Origin: Geothrix oryzisoli
GTDB taxonomy: Bacteria; Acidobacteriota; Holophagae; Holophagales; Holophagaceae
NCBI RefSeq assembly: GCF_022808865.1
Contig: NZ_JAKZLB010000001.1
Span: 310,001-374,000, forward strand
DNA: 64,000 nt
Direction of reading: 5' to 3'
Shown here: one piece after another, positions 1 through 9,250 of the stretch
Layout: every line of letters starts with the position of its first letter
Position numbering within the stretch: the stretch's first letter is position 1
The notes under the pieces: generated by a model
Database searches by the model: none
What the model was told of the DNA's origin: nothing
Seen by the model: only the letters and a program-made list of their open reading frames with translations
Made by a program: the position numbers and the translations under genes

Positions 1-711
1 CGCGTTCAGGCGGCCCACGAGCTCGATCAGGGCCGGGGGGACCGGCCGCTCGCACCACAGGGCCTCGGCCCAGTCGCACATGTGGAGGGAACCCCAATGC
101 ATGGCCCGGCCCAGGACGCCGCGCCGGAAGGCCGGGTGGGCGATGCGCGTGACGGGCTGGGCAGCATCCTGGTTGAACTGGCTGCCGAAGGCATCGAAGG
201 CGGCCATGCGCCGCTCCCACACGGCGCTCACATCCACCAGCAAGTCCGGCGGGCCGGGATTCTCGCCACCGACCCAGGCGGTGGCTTCGGGGCGCCAGGG
301 GGACCCTTCGCAGGGGTAGTTCTTCAGGCCGGCGTAGTAGGCGGCCTCCCGGGCCAGGCGATGGGCACGGCGGTGGTCGGGATGGCGGTCGTCCGGGGCT
401 GGCACGATCAGCACCCGGGGCCTGAGCCGACGGATCTCGGCCATCAGGCGCAGTCGGTAGGCCTCCTCCTCGGTGAAGCGCCCATCGGGAAAATCGAGGA
501 CGAGCCGGGGCACGCCCAGGATGCGCGCAGCCGCTTGCGCCTCGGTGCGGCGCGTCTCCGCGGTGCCGCGGGTGCCGAGGTCGCCGCTGGTGAGGTCCAG
601 GATGCCGGCCTTCATCCCGCGGTCCGAAGCCAGGGCGAGGAGGCCGCCGACATGGACTTCCACATCATCCGGATGCGCTCCGAGGGCGAGGAGGTCGAAG
701 TCGTGGCTCAT
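1..711 (-). CDS. bshB1: Bacillithiol biosynthesis deacetylase BshB1 (LmbE/PIG-L family), 3' end cut by window edge
   Basis: This zinc-dependent deacetylase should remove the acetyl group from N-acetylglucosaminyl-malate, the second step of bacillithiol synthesis. The protein opens MSHDFDLLALGAHPDD, and AHPDDVE is the metal-binding signature of the LmbE/PIG-L fold. A later PDDRHPDHRRAH stretch supplies the usual histidine cluster. All 237 codons to the window edge are open, close to the usual family length, so only the last few residues can be missing. The start ATG overlaps the bshC stop as ATGA, so the two genes are translationally coupled. Adjacency to bshC favours bacillithiol over other PIG-L substrates. 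Confidence 0.88.
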   Translation of the reverse strand, partial: MSHDFDLLALGAHPDDVEVHVGGLLALASDRGMKAGILDLTSGDLGTRGTAETRRTEAQAAARILGVPRLVLDFPDGRFTEEEAYRLRLMAEIRRLRPRVLIVPAPDDRHPDHRRAHRLAREAAYYAGLKNYPCEGSPWRPEATAWVGGENPGPPDLLVDVSAVWERRMAAFDAFGSQFNQDAAQPVTRIAHPAFRRGVLGRAMHWGSLHMCDWAEALWCERPVPPALIELVGRLNA

Positions 712-1883
712 GGTTCCTCCACCAGGATCACGGGGGTGGCACCGTCCATGCGGTCCAGGATGCGGTCGAGCAGGGCGCCGTTGCGGAGCCAGGGAAGGCC
801 TGGCACCACACGCTCCTGGGGCCGGCCGAAGGGGAAGAGCAGCTGGCGGAGCCGTTCGGGGTCGCTGCCCACCAGCCTGGCCGCCGCCTCCCGGTGCAGG
901 CGATGGTCCAGCTTGGCCAGCCGTTGCCTGGTGCGGGCCTGCTCCCGCTGGAACCGCAGCTGCAGCGGTTCCGGCCAGGCGGGATCCGGCACCACTGCCT
1001 GGAAGCGGGTGGTGGGCAGCGGGCCGGACCATGCGGCCAGGCGGTCCCAGGCCCCCAGGCGCAACGCATCGAGCTGTCCGGCGGAAACCTGGAATCCCTG
1101 AGGCACGACATAGACGCTGGGCCTCGGCAGGAGCTTCGGTGCGGCGAGCCCCACCTGGTCCCAGAGCGGTTCACAGAGGCGCCAGTAGGCCCGTTCGGAG
1201 GGCCCCAGCACCACGGCGGCGACGGGCAGCAGCAGGGACTGCATCAGGGGCCGGACGGCCGCGCCGGGGCTCAGCCAGCAGCCTGCGGGAAGCGGAGCCC
1301 CCCGGTCCAGACGCCGCCGGAGCCCGGTGCGGGGATCGAGTGAGAACCAGGCCGCCTGTACCCGTGGATCGAGGGGGAGCGGAGCGCCTTCGGCCTCCAG
1401 CCGGTCTGCCTGCCGCATCATGAGCGCTTCGAGATCCAGGCCCCGCCAACGTTCCAGCTCGCCCTGGATGGGCTCCCGGACCGCCGGATCGGTGGGCGAG
1501 AAAGGACGCAGGCCACGCTCCCAGAGCGGCTGGCCCAGGGCCAGGGCATGGCCGCGAAGGGTGGGCTCCTGGGGTTCGGGCAGGGTGCCCCACAGGGTGG
1601 TGGCCTCGGCCTGGTGGCCCGGCAGCCACGGCAGCCAGCCGGTGGCGGTCCCGGCCCGTGCGTCGAACCGGAAGCGATGCGCGGCCAGCCGGCCCGCCCG
1701 CCATCCCACCACGGAGGCCACTTCGGCGCGGTCGTGGTCCTCGTCCGCCAGCCAGTAGACCGCCTCGGCCCCCGTCCGGCGGGCCTCCGCCAGGGCGGCC
1801 AGGGCCTTGGCCACGGAAAGGGCTGGGCTCCAGCCGGCCCCGATCTGCTGTCCCGTGGCGACCACGGGCTTCCGGGCGTTCAT
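708..1883 (-). CDS. bshC: Putative cysteine ligase BshC, compact form
   Basis: BshC adds cysteine to glucosaminyl-malate in the last step of bacillithiol synthesis. The 391-residue product starts MNARKPVVATGQQ. TGQQ, followed by a W-x-A-x-EDHD-type motif (YWLADEDHD), matches the N-terminal core of the family, and LFPFGRPQERV near the C terminus matches the conserved end. Family members are commonly near 540 residues, so this copy looks shortened, probably in the coiled-coil part. The reading frame extends 18 codons upstream, but the ATG at 1883 places TGQQ where the family expects it. The gene is first in a two-gene minus-strand operon with bshB1. Confidence 0.8.
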   Translation of the reverse strand: MNARKPVVATGQQIGAGWSPALSVAKALAALAEARRTGAEAVYWLADEDHDRAEVASVVGWRAGRLAAHRFRFDARAGTATGWLPWLPGHQAEATTLWGTLPEPQEPTLRGHALALGQPLWERGLRPFSPTDPAVREPIQGELERWRGLDLEALMMRQADRLEAEGAPLPLDPRVQAAWFSLDPRTGLRRRLDRGAPLPAGCWLSPGAAVRPLMQSLLLPVAAVVLGPSERAYWRLCEPLWDQVGLAAPKLLPRPSVYVVPQGFQVSAGQLDALRLGAWDRLAAWSGPLPTTRFQAVVPDPAWPEPLQLRFQREQARTRQRLAKLDHRLHREAAARLVGSDPERLRQLLFPFGRPQERVVPGLPWLRNGALLDRILDRMDGATPVILVEEP

Positions 1884-1963
1884 GGCCGGCCCTCGGGGGG
1901 CCAGGCCGTTTGCAAGCCGCGCTGGGGCATCGTACACATGGGCCCAAGCCTACCCGATCTGCC

Positions 1964-2437
1964 ATGCTCGTCGGCATGTGGAGCGTGGAACCCTGGATTC
2001 CCCCCCGTGAGCCGGACCTGGCCCACCTCGCCATGGCGGCCGCGGATGCGGCTGGCATCGTCTCCTTGAGAGTCTGGCCGGAGCTCCGCAAGGGGGGCAT
2101 CTCCTTTGGGGCCTTGCCCCCCTTCCTGAGCTGGCGGGGATGGGGAGATGGAAGCTGGCACCTGGTCCTCCTGCAGGCCCGGGAGGTCGGGGCCCTGGTT
2201 CCGGGGGCCCGGACCAACCCGCTGCCCCAGGACTGGCTTGACCACCTGGATCTGGAGTCCCTCGCCCGTCCGCTGGCCCGCCATCCGGATTTCCCGGGGG
2301 GGGCCTCGGTCCACGTCATCCACTTGCCCGGTGGAGCGGCCTTCCGGTCGCGCACCTACGGCCACGCGGCGCCGGACCTTGTGGGCGAAGTCCTGAAACG
2401 CATCAGTCACATCCAGATCTGGCATCCGGCCGATTAG
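1964..2437 (+). CDS. Hypothetical protein, 157 aa
   Basis: I do not recognise this protein. It is soluble, has no signal peptide or membrane segment, and is rich in Trp and Pro (WSVEPWIPPREPDLAHLA near the start). It diverges from bshC, with the promoter of both presumably in 1884-1963. Neither ATG at 1964 nor ATG at 1976 has a clear ribosome-binding site, so the start is uncertain. The frame stays open further upstream, but that part is antisense to bshC and was not included. The stop is 29 bases before the MgtC-like gene. Confidence 0.55.
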   Translation: MLVGMWSVEPWIPPREPDLAHLAMAAADAAGIVSLRVWPELRKGGISFGALPPFLSWRGWGDGSWHLVLLQAREVGALVPGARTNPLPQDWLDHLDLESLARPLARHPDFPGGASVHVIHLPGGAAFRSRTYGHAAPDLVGEVLKRISHIQIWHPAD

Positions 2438-2466
2438 GGACAGATCGGGACCCTCGGGAGCGCGCC

Positions 2467-3780
2467 ATGTTGAGCCTCGACTTTGCCACCCTGAAGGAAG
2501 CGGCCATGGCCGTGGCCCTGGGCCTGATGATGGGTCTGGAGCGGGAGCGCAGCGGGTTTGAACGTACCCAGGAAAGCCACGACGAGCCCCAGCGCCGGGA
2601 ATCGGATCGGGGGGAGTCCCTCCACGGCAGCCTGGGGGCCCGCACGTTCGCGTTGTTGACGCTGCTCGGATGGATCTCCGTGAAGGTCGGCGGGGAGGGG
2701 CTGGCCATGCCCATCGCGGTGCAGGCCTTCGCGGCGCTCCTGATCGGGCTCTTCTATCACCAGACCAGCTCGCCGGACCGCGGCCTCACCACAGAGATCG
2801 CGGCCCTGGCCGCGCCCCTGCTGGGCATGCTCCTCACGCGAGATGCGCTGCTCGCGGTCGCCCTGGCCGTGATCGTGACCCTGCTGCTGCTGTCCAAGCC
2901 CTGGTTCCGGGCCTGGATCCCTCGGTTGCACCGGGAGGATCTGACCTCCGCCATGCAACTCCTCATCGTCTTCGCCATCATGCTTCCGCTGCTGCCCCCC
3001 CGGGCGCTGGACCCTTGGGGCGTCCTCTCCCCGCAAAAGGTCGGCTGGATGGTGGCGCTCATCGCGGCGGTGGATTTCCTGGGGTACGCCCTCAACCGCG
3101 TGCTGGGCTCCCGGCGCGGGGCGTTCATGACGGGGCTGGTGGGGGGCATGGTCAGTTCCACCGTGGTCACCGTGACCATGTCGCGGCAGGCCAGGGAGGA
3201 TCCGACCTTCTGTGAACATGGGCAGGCGGCCGTGATGCTGGCCTGCGCCGTCATGGGCGTGCGCGTGGTCATTCTGGCTGGCGTGGTCGGCGGTCCGGAC
3301 CTGGTGCGTCCCCTGCTGCTGCCCATGGCCGCCATGGTGGCCATGCTCCTGGCTGCGGTCTGGTGGACCTTCCGCTCAGGCTCGGCCCGAACCGCGGGCG
3401 CCGGTGAAATGCCCCTCCGCAATCCCTTCCACCTCAAACGGGCCCTGGGTTGGGGCCTCGCGCTGGCCACCGTGATGCTCGTCTCCGCGGCCGCCCGGGC
3501 CTGGTTCGGGGACCGGGGGCTGATCGTGACGGCGGGCCTCTCCGGTGTGGCGGACGTGGACCCCATCACCCTTGCGGTGAGCAGTCAGATCCACACCAGC
3601 AGCCTCTCGGCGGGCACGGCAGTCCTCGCGATCGTCACGGCGATCGCCGCCAACACCCTCGCCAAGGCCGGTTTTGCGTGGATCTCAGGCGGGCGCGCCT
3701 TCGGCCAGCGCCTGACGGCGATGCTGGCCGCCTCCCTGGTGGTGGCCCTGGCGGTGGCGGCCGTGAGCCTGAAGATGTAG
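2467..3780 (+). CDS. MgtC/SapB family membrane protein with DUF4010 domain
   Basis: A polytopic inner-membrane protein of 437 residues. The N-terminal third (LGLMMGLERERSG, then GARTFALLTLLGW) matches the MgtC/SapB module, including the conserved G-L-x-R-E-R segment. The rest is a DUF4010-type membrane domain with about eight further hydrophobic helices and a GGMVSSTVVT segment. The substrate is unknown; MgtC relatives modulate magnesium, phosphate or ATP homeostasis. GGAG sits about ten bases before the ATG. The gene converges on the small minus-strand gene at 3784 with only three bases between stops. Confidence 0.82.
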   Translation: MLSLDFATLKEAAMAVALGLMMGLERERSGFERTQESHDEPQRRESDRGESLHGSLGARTFALLTLLGWISVKVGGEGLAMPIAVQAFAALLIGLFYHQTSSPDRGLTTEIAALAAPLLGMLLTRDALLAVALAVIVTLLLLSKPWFRAWIPRLHREDLTSAMQLLIVFAIMLPLLPPRALDPWGVLSPQKVGWMVALIAAVDFLGYALNRVLGSRRGAFMTGLVGGMVSSTVVTVTMSRQAREDPTFCEHGQAAVMLACAVMGVRVVILAGVVGGPDLVRPLLLPMAAMVAMLLAAVWWTFRSGSARTAGAGEMPLRNPFHLKRALGWGLALATVMLVSAAARAWFGDRGLIVTAGLSGVADVDPITLAVSSQIHTSSLSAGTAVLAIVTAIAANTLAKAGFAWISGGRAFGQRLTAMLAASLVVALAVAAVSLKM

Positions 3781-3783
3781 GGG

Positions 3784-3969
3784 CTATTTGCCCCGGTTGC
3801 TCATGCGGGTGTGGGCCACGGAGCTCTTGCCCTGGGGCCGGGCGGAGGCCTTCACCATGGGCTTGGGATGGGAATCGGCCTTCGGTTTTCCGGCGCTGGC
3901 CACGGAAACCGGCTTGTCCGCGGCCTGGACTTGCTTCAGCAGATCGGCGGGGACGAGAGGCTTGGTCAT
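3784..3969 (-). CDS. Small basic hypothetical protein, 61 aa
   Basis: A short, lysine-rich, probably cytoplasmic protein ending HTRMSNRGK. GGAG lies at good spacing before the ATG, and composition is Ala/Lys/Pro rich with no hydrophobic helix. I cannot assign a function. It could be a nucleic-acid-binding peptide by charge, but that is a guess. It diverges from the aldehyde dehydrogenase; the 149-base gap should hold both promoters, though none stands out. A spurious ORF remains possible. Confidence 0.45.
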   Translation of the reverse strand: MTKPLVPADLLKQVQAADKPVSVASAGKPKADSHPKPMVKASARPQGKSSVAHTRMSNRGK

Positions 3970-4118
3970 GGTGGTGCTCCTATCCCCCAGATTCTAACGC
4001 AGCATGCCAGGGGCCCCGCCGGTCCGGATGTGACCGCCCTCAAGGCCCGGCACCGCAGGCCAGCGTTAAGCTGGATCCGCGCCGGGGCGCGACTCGAGCA
4101 TTCCGTGGAGGATGGACC

Positions 4119-5450
4119 ATGATGGCGGCGCGTGAGAATGGCTTGGTCGAGGCGGCCCTGGCATCTTTCGAGGCCTGGCGGGAGGCCACCCGGATGCAGC
4201 GGCGGCGGCTCATCGACGCCTGGCTGGAGCAGGTCGGAGCGGCCCGGGAGGACCTCGCCCGGCTCCTCACCGAAGAGACCGGCAAGCCCATCACCCTGGC
4301 CCGGGGCGAGGTGGGCCGGGGCGAGGCCACCCTGCGGGCCACGGCCGAGGCTGTGGGCTGTTTCGGCGAAGAGGCCGTGCCCTACGACCTGATGGCGGGG
4401 GCCGAAGGCTGCCGGGCGGTCCTCCGCCGGTTCCCGGTGGGCCCCGTCCTGGCGATCACGCCCTTCAACTTCCCCGTGAACCTGGCGATCCACAAGCTGG
4501 GACCCGCCCTGGCCGCGGGCTGCAGTGTGATCTGGAAACCCTGCCCCCAGGCGCCACGTACCTCGGCGCGGCTCTGGGAGACCTTCGACGCCGCGCGCCG
4601 GCAGGTGGAGGCGCCCGCGGGCCTGCTCCAGATGGCCGCCCCGGATCCCGTCGCCGCCGAGGAGCTGGCGAAGGATCCCCGCCTCGCGGCGGTGAGTTTC
4701 ACCGGTTCCGAGCGGGTGGGACGGCATCTCGAGAAGGTCCTCGCCGGTCGGCGGCTGCTGCTGGAGCTGGGCGGCAATGGCGCGGTGGTGGTGGATGCAG
4801 GCGTGGATGCCGGGGCCGTAGCCCGGCAGCTGGCCCCGGCCGCTGTCGCCGGGGCCGGGCAGAGCTGCTCCAAGGCCCAGCGGATCTATGTGCACCGGGA
4901 TCTGTGGCCCGCCTTCGCCGCGGCCTTCGTGGCGGCCGTGCAGACCCTGCCGGTGGGCGACCCCATGGATCCCGCCACGGTGGTCGGGCCGCTCATCGAC
5001 GAAGCCACGGCCCGGCGGATGGATGCGGGCCTGGATCGCGCCGTGGCGGCGGGCGCGGAGGTGCTCCTGCGGGGGACGCGCCAGGGGGCGCTGCTGCCGC
5101 CCGCCATTCTTGCGGGCCTGCCCGAAGACGACCCCTTCCAGTGCGAGGAGGTCTTCTCACCCATCACGGTGCTGACGCCGGTGGCCAGCTTCGCGGAGGG
5201 CCTCGAGCGCGCGGCCGCCACGCGCTTCGGCCTGCGGGCCAGCGCCTACAGCCGGGACCAGCGGCACCTCCGCCTGGCGGAGTCCAAGCTGCGGGCCGGC
5301 GGTGTGCTGCTGAACCTGCCGCCCACCTTCCGCCTGGATGCAGCGCCCTTCGGCGGAGTCGGCGCCAGTGGCAACGGCTTCGAGGGACCCCGGTGGGCGA
5401 TGGAGGGCTTCACCGAAGGCCGTCTCATCGTCGAAGGCCCGGCCCTGTAA
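4119..5450 (+). CDS. Aldehyde dehydrogenase family protein
   Basis: NAD(P)-dependent oxidation of an aldehyde to the acid; the substrate is not predictable. The 443-residue product carries the family landmarks in order: the ITPFNFPVN segment of the cofactor site, SFTGSERVG, the general base in LELGGN (Glu216) and the nucleophile in GQSCSKAQR (Cys250). The start ATG at 4119 has GGAGGA seven bases upstream, and a longer upstream frame was discarded. It is slightly shorter than the usual 450-500 residues. It heads a plus-strand run that includes pta, so acetyl or short-chain acyl metabolism is plausible. Confidence 0.88.
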   Translation: MMAARENGLVEAALASFEAWREATRMQRRRLIDAWLEQVGAAREDLARLLTEETGKPITLARGEVGRGEATLRATAEAVGCFGEEAVPYDLMAGAEGCRAVLRRFPVGPVLAITPFNFPVNLAIHKLGPALAAGCSVIWKPCPQAPRTSARLWETFDAARRQVEAPAGLLQMAAPDPVAAEELAKDPRLAAVSFTGSERVGRHLEKVLAGRRLLLELGGNGAVVVDAGVDAGAVARQLAPAAVAGAGQSCSKAQRIYVHRDLWPAFAAAFVAAVQTLPVGDPMDPATVVGPLIDEATARRMDAGLDRAVAAGAEVLLRGTRQGALLPPAILAGLPEDDPFQCEEVFSPITVLTPVASFAEGLERAAATRFGLRASAYSRDQRHLRLAESKLRAGGVLLNLPPTFRLDAAPFGGVGASGNGFEGPRWAMEGFTEGRLIVEGPAL

Positions 5451-5471
5451 GAATCGACCTGGAGCCGAACC

Positions 5472-5834
5472 ATGCCCCTGTCCATGCCCTTCCGTCCCGG
5501 CGACCTCGTGGTGGTGGTCCTCCATTCCCCGCGGGAACGCCTCTGGGGGCGGATCCTCGGGCTGGAAGCCTCAGGCATCGCGGTGCGGGGCGTCGATCTC
5601 TCTCCCTGGACCGAGGTCCTGAGCCTGGTCCGCACGGGCCAGGCCGATCAGGTGGCGCTGAGCACCCGCTTCCTGCCCATGCACCGGGTCGAGACCCTGT
5701 ACCTCGACGAACCCAGTTCCGGCGCCCCCAGCCTCGCGGACACGTTCCTCGACCGCACGGGCCAGGATCCCCATGCGTTCCTGGCCGATCCCCCTGCGCC
5801 CAAACCCTCATCCCGACACCGGAGGAACCCATGA
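5472..5834 (+). CDS. Hypothetical protein, 120 aa
   Basis: A small soluble protein with a predicted beta-rich N-terminal half ([20 protein letters not shown], then GIAVRGVDL) and a proline-rich tail. No known domain was recognised. GGAG precedes the ATG by eight bases. Its stop overlaps the pta start as ATGA, so it is co-translated with pta and may serve the same pathway. The conserved-looking first 70 residues suggest a real gene. Confidence 0.6.
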   Translation: MPLSMPFRPGDLVVVVLHSPRERLWGRILGLEASGIAVRGVDLSPWTEVLSLVRTGQADQVALSTRFLPMHRVETLYLDEPSSGAPSLADTFLDRTGQDPHAFLADPPAPKPSSRHRRNP

Positions 5835-6835
5835 GTCACGCCAATCACGCCCGCTGGATGGCGCGCTTCCGCGACCGCGCCAAGGCCCTGAAGCGCCACA
5901 TCGTCCTGCCCGAGGGCCGGGATGACCGCACCCTCCAGGCCGCCCAGCTGCTGCTGGACCAGGGGCTCTGCCGCCTCACCCTGCTGGGCGATCCCGCCGA
6001 CATGGCGAAGCGCGGCTCGGCCCTGGGCCTGTCCCTGAAAGGCGCGACGCTGGTGGACCCCGCCACCAGCCCCCTGCTTCCCGAGCTGGCCGGTGCCTAC
6101 TATGAGCGACGCAAGGCCAAGGGCATCACCGAGGCGCAGGCCCTGGAGGCGGTGAACAATCCGCTCTGGTTCGGCGCCATGCTGGTGCAGGCCGGCTCCT
6201 GCAACGGCATGGTGGCGGGCGCCCTGAACACCACGGCGGAGACGGTGCGGGCCTGCCTCCAGGCCATCGGCGCCGCCCCGGGCATCAAGACCGTGTCGAG
6301 CTTCTTCCTCATGATCCACCCCGACACCGCCTTCGGTGAGCAGGGCGCCATGATCTTCGCGGACTGCGCCGTGGTGCCGGATCCGACGCCTGAGCAGCTG
6401 GCGGACATCGCGCTGGCCTCGGCGGAGAACGCCCGCCGGGTCATGGATGTGGAGCCCCGGGTGGCCCTGCTCAGCTTCTCCACCCGCGGTTCCGCCGAAC
6501 ACGCCCGGGTGGACAAGGTGCGGGCCGCCCTCGCCATCGTCAAGGAGCGGGCGCCGAATCTGGCCGTGGATGGGGAGCTGCAGGCCGATGCGGCCCTGCT
6601 GGCCTCCGTGGGCCAGCGGAAGGCGCCGGGCTCTCCGGTGGCGGGCCGGGCCAACGTGCTGGTCTTCCCCGACCTGGACGCCGGCAACATCTCCTACAAG
6701 CTCACCGAGCGCCTGGGCGGGGCCGTGGCCCTGGGTCCGCTGCTCCAGGGGCTGGCCCGCCCGGCCAACGATCTGAGCCGCGGCTGCAGCGCCCAGGACA
6801 TCGCGGATGTGGCGGTGCTGACGGCCCTCCAGTGA
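5831..6835 (+). CDS. pta: Phosphate acetyltransferase
   Basis: Interconverts acetyl-CoA and acetyl phosphate in the cytoplasm. The 334-residue protein is the short form with only the PTA_PTB catalytic domain. It opens with the [16 protein letters not shown] segment and contains [21 protein letters not shown] and [13 protein letters not shown], all typical of the family. Both ends are coupled: ATGA with the upstream hypothetical gene, and GTGA with purN downstream. No acetate kinase is visible here. A second Pta-type domain sits on the malic enzyme at 39077. Confidence 0.9.
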   Translation: MSHANHARWMARFRDRAKALKRHIVLPEGRDDRTLQAAQLLLDQGLCRLTLLGDPADMAKRGSALGLSLKGATLVDPATSPLLPELAGAYYERRKAKGITEAQALEAVNNPLWFGAMLVQAGSCNGMVAGALNTTAETVRACLQAIGAAPGIKTVSSFFLMIHPDTAFGEQGAMIFADCAVVPDPTPEQLADIALASAENARRVMDVEPRVALLSFSTRGSAEHARVDKVRAALAIVKERAPNLAVDGELQADAALLASVGQRKAPGSPVAGRANVLVFPDLDAGNISYKLTERLGGAVALGPLLQGLARPANDLSRGCSAQDIADVAVLTALQ

Positions 6836-7413
6836 AGCGAATCGCGTTCTTCATCTCCGGCACCGGCGGCAATGCCCTGAACCTGCTCAGGGCCTGCCGC
6901 GAGGGCCGGGTGCCGGCCGTGCCCGTCCTGGGTCTCGCCTCCACGGCCAAGGCCGGGGGCATCCCGCGGCTCGAGGGGGAGGGGCTGCCCGTGGTGGCGG
7001 TCGTCCGGCAGGACTTCGCCTCGGACGAAGCCTTCTCCGAGGCCTGCTACCAGGCCGCCGAGGCTGCGGATGCGGAGGTGATCTGTCTGTGCGGCTGGCT
7101 GAAGAAGCTGGCCGTGCCCCGGCGCTGGGAAGGCCGCATCCTCAACATCCACCCGGGCCTGCTGCCCCGGTTCGGCGGACCCGGCATGTACGGCATGAAC
7201 GTCCACCGGGCCGTCCTGGCGGCCGGCGAGTCCGAATCAGGGGCCACGGTGCATCTGGTGGACACCGAATACGACCACGGGCGGATCCTGGACCAGCTGC
7301 GGGTTCCCGTCCTTCCGGGCGATACCCCGGAGGATCTGCAGAAGCGGGTCTATGCCGCCGAGATGGAGTTGTACCCGAAGGCCCTGGCCGCCTACCTGGC
7401 CAAACAGGCATAG
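6832..7413 (+). CDS. purN: Phosphoribosylglycinamide formyltransferase
   Basis: Transfers a formyl group from 10-formyltetrahydrofolate to GAR, the third step of purine synthesis. The 193-residue protein starts with GTG, overlapping the pta stop. It has the N-terminal phosphate-binding [25 protein letters not shown] with catalytic Asn105 and His107, and the catalytic Asp148 in TEYDHG. Length is normal for the family. The rest of the purine pathway is not in the window. Confidence 0.92.
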   Translation: MKRIAFFISGTGGNALNLLRACREGRVPAVPVLGLASTAKAGGIPRLEGEGLPVVAVVRQDFASDEAFSEACYQAAEAADAEVICLCGWLKKLAVPRRWEGRILNIHPGLLPRFGGPGMYGMNVHRAVLAAGESESGATVHLVDTEYDHGRILDQLRVPVLPGDTPEDLQKRVYAAEMELYPKALAAYLAKQA

Positions 7414-7422
7414 ACTGTCGCC

Positions 7423-8817
7423 ATGATCCCCCTCCTCACCGCCGACGAGATGCGGGCCGCGGAGCGCCAGGCCATCGAGGGCTGGGGCATCCCGTCCCTG
7501 GTGCTTCAGGAGCACGCGGCCCTGGGGGCCTTGGCCCTGGTCCCGCCGGGCGAACCGATCCATGTCCTGGCCGGCCCCGGCAACAACGGGGGCGATGCCC
7601 TGGCCCTGGCCCGTCTGGCCCGCCTGGATGGGCGCGAGGTGTCGGTCTGGTCGCCTTCCGCCCAGCCGGGGTGGGTGGGCGACGCCGCCCATCAGGCCCG
7701 GCTGTGGAAAGGGCTCGGCGGAGAGATCCGGACCTCCGTGGCTCCGGCGGAGGTCATGGCGGCTTGGCGGGGCTGGGTGGTGGACGGGCTCTTCGGACTG
7801 GGGACCACGCGGCCGCTGGAAGGCGCCGCCCTGGCCTGGGTGCGGGCCCTGAACGCCTCGGGGCTGCCCGTGCTGGCCCTGGACTTGCCGTCTGGCCTGG
7901 ACCCCAGCTCTGCGGAGATCCCCGGTGAGGCGGTCACCGCCACCCGGACTGCCTGTTTCGGGCACCGCAAGGTCTGCCACGGCCTGATGCCCGCCCGGGA
8001 AGCCTGCGGCGGGATCACGGTGGTTCCCATTCCGCTGGACCGGACGCCCCAGGCCATCATCCAGCTCCTGGAGCGCCCCGTCCTCCCCCCGAGAGCCTGG
8101 AACGCCCACAAAGGCAGCTTCGGGCACGTGGCCATCCGCGCAGGCAGCGTGGGCATGAGCGGTGCCGCCGTGCTGGCGGCCCTGGGCGCTCTGCGGGTGG
8201 GTGCGGGCCTGGTCACCGTGCTGACGGATCCCGAAGTCCGCTCCGAGGTGGCGGCCCAGGTGCCCGAGGCCATGGTGCGGCCCTGGCAGGGGGCAGTGAC
8301 CGTCGAAGCCGATGTCCTTCTGGTGGGGCCGGGCGGCGTGTCCCAGATACCCGATTGGGACGGCCCCCTGGTCCTGGATGCCTCCGCCCTGAAGGAGGGC
8401 GAAGGGAAGCGGTGGATGGAGCGGCCCGGCACCGCCATCACGCCCCATCCCGGGGAATTCGCCCGCCTGTTCCGATTGCCGCGACCGCTGCTGATGGATG
8501 AGCGCCTGGCCCAGGCCCGGCAGGTGTCCGCCGGGCAACCCGGCGTCCTGCTGCTCAAGGGGGCGCAGAGCGTCCTGGCGGGGGGCGCCCGGGACGACCT
8601 GTGGATCAATCCCACAGGGCATCCGGGGCTCGCCACCGGCGGTAGCGGGGATCTGCTGGCGGGCATGGTGGCCGGGCTCCGCGCCCAGGGCCTGCCCATG
8701 CGCGAAGCGGCGGCGGCCGCGGCCTGGCTGCACGGCGCCGCGGCGGACCGCCTTCCGGGCGCCGGCCTGCTGCCGCGGGATCTGGCGGATCAGCTTCCGG
8801 AGCTGCTGCGTGGCTGA
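7423..8817 (+). CDS. nnr: Bifunctional NAD(P)H-hydrate epimerase / ADP-dependent dehydratase
   Basis: Repairs hydrated NAD(P)H. The N-terminal half (about residues 1-205) is the YjeF_N epimerase with GPGNNGGDALALARL. The C-terminal half (about 215-464) is the ribokinase-like dehydratase with HKGSFGHV, TPHPGEFARLF and GSGDLLAGMVAG. Both active modules look intact. The next gene, tsaE, begins inside the last codons; nnr-tsaE is a common bacterial gene pair. Confidence 0.93.
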   Translation: MIPLLTADEMRAAERQAIEGWGIPSLVLQEHAALGALALVPPGEPIHVLAGPGNNGGDALALARLARLDGREVSVWSPSAQPGWVGDAAHQARLWKGLGGEIRTSVAPAEVMAAWRGWVVDGLFGLGTTRPLEGAALAWVRALNASGLPVLALDLPSGLDPSSAEIPGEAVTATRTACFGHRKVCHGLMPAREACGGITVVPIPLDRTPQAIIQLLERPVLPPRAWNAHKGSFGHVAIRAGSVGMSGAAVLAALGALRVGAGLVTVLTDPEVRSEVAAQVPEAMVRPWQGAVTVEADVLLVGPGGVSQIPDWDGPLVLDASALKEGEGKRWMERPGTAITPHPGEFARLFRLPRPLLMDERLAQARQVSAGQPGVLLLKGAQSVLAGGARDDLWINPTGHPGLATGGSGDLLAGMVAGLRAQGLPMREAAAAAAWLHGAAADRLPGAGLLPRDLADQLPELLRG

Positions 8818-9244
8818 GAGATACCTCGCCGACGACGCCGCCACCGAGGCTCTGGGCGAAGCCCTGGCCCGGGTCACGCCGCCCGGCGGCACCTGGCTGC
8901 TCCACGGGGAGTTGGGGGCCGGCAAGACCACCTGGACCCGGGGGTTTCTGCGCGGACTGGGGGGTGACCCGGACGAGGTGGCCTCGCCCACCTATGCCGT
9001 GCTGCATCGCTACGGGCTGCCGGCCGGGCGTCTCTTCCACCTCGACCTCTACCGCCCGGGCCCTGAAGGTGCCTGGGCCCTGGGCCTGGAGGAGAGCATC
9101 GGCCCCGCGGACCGCCTGGTGGTGGAATGGGCGGGCCCGGATGGCCCCTGGCCCTCGGACTGGGTGGCCGAGCTGTCACTGACTCCCGAAGGGGAGGGCC
9201 GACGGGCCGAATGGACACTGCCTGGCGAATCAACCGGAGGATGA
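8810..9244 (+). CDS. tsaE: tRNA threonylcarbamoyladenosine biosynthesis ATPase TsaE
   Basis: ATPase partner of TsaB/TsaD in making the t6A modification of tRNAs that read ANN codons. GTG at 8810 gives a 144-residue product with Walker A GELGAGKTTWTRG, then SPTYAVLHRY, the HLDLYR segment and VVEWAG. The frame runs far upstream inside nnr, but this GTG gives a family-length protein with Walker A near residue 33. It overlaps the nnr stop by eight bases. Confidence 0.9.
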   Translation: MAERYLADDAATEALGEALARVTPPGGTWLLHGELGAGKTTWTRGFLRGLGGDPDEVASPTYAVLHRYGLPAGRLFHLDLYRPGPEGAWALGLEESIGPADRLVVEWAGPDGPWPSDWVAELSLTPEGEGRRAEWTLPGESTGG

Positions 9245-9250
9245 TGGGGC

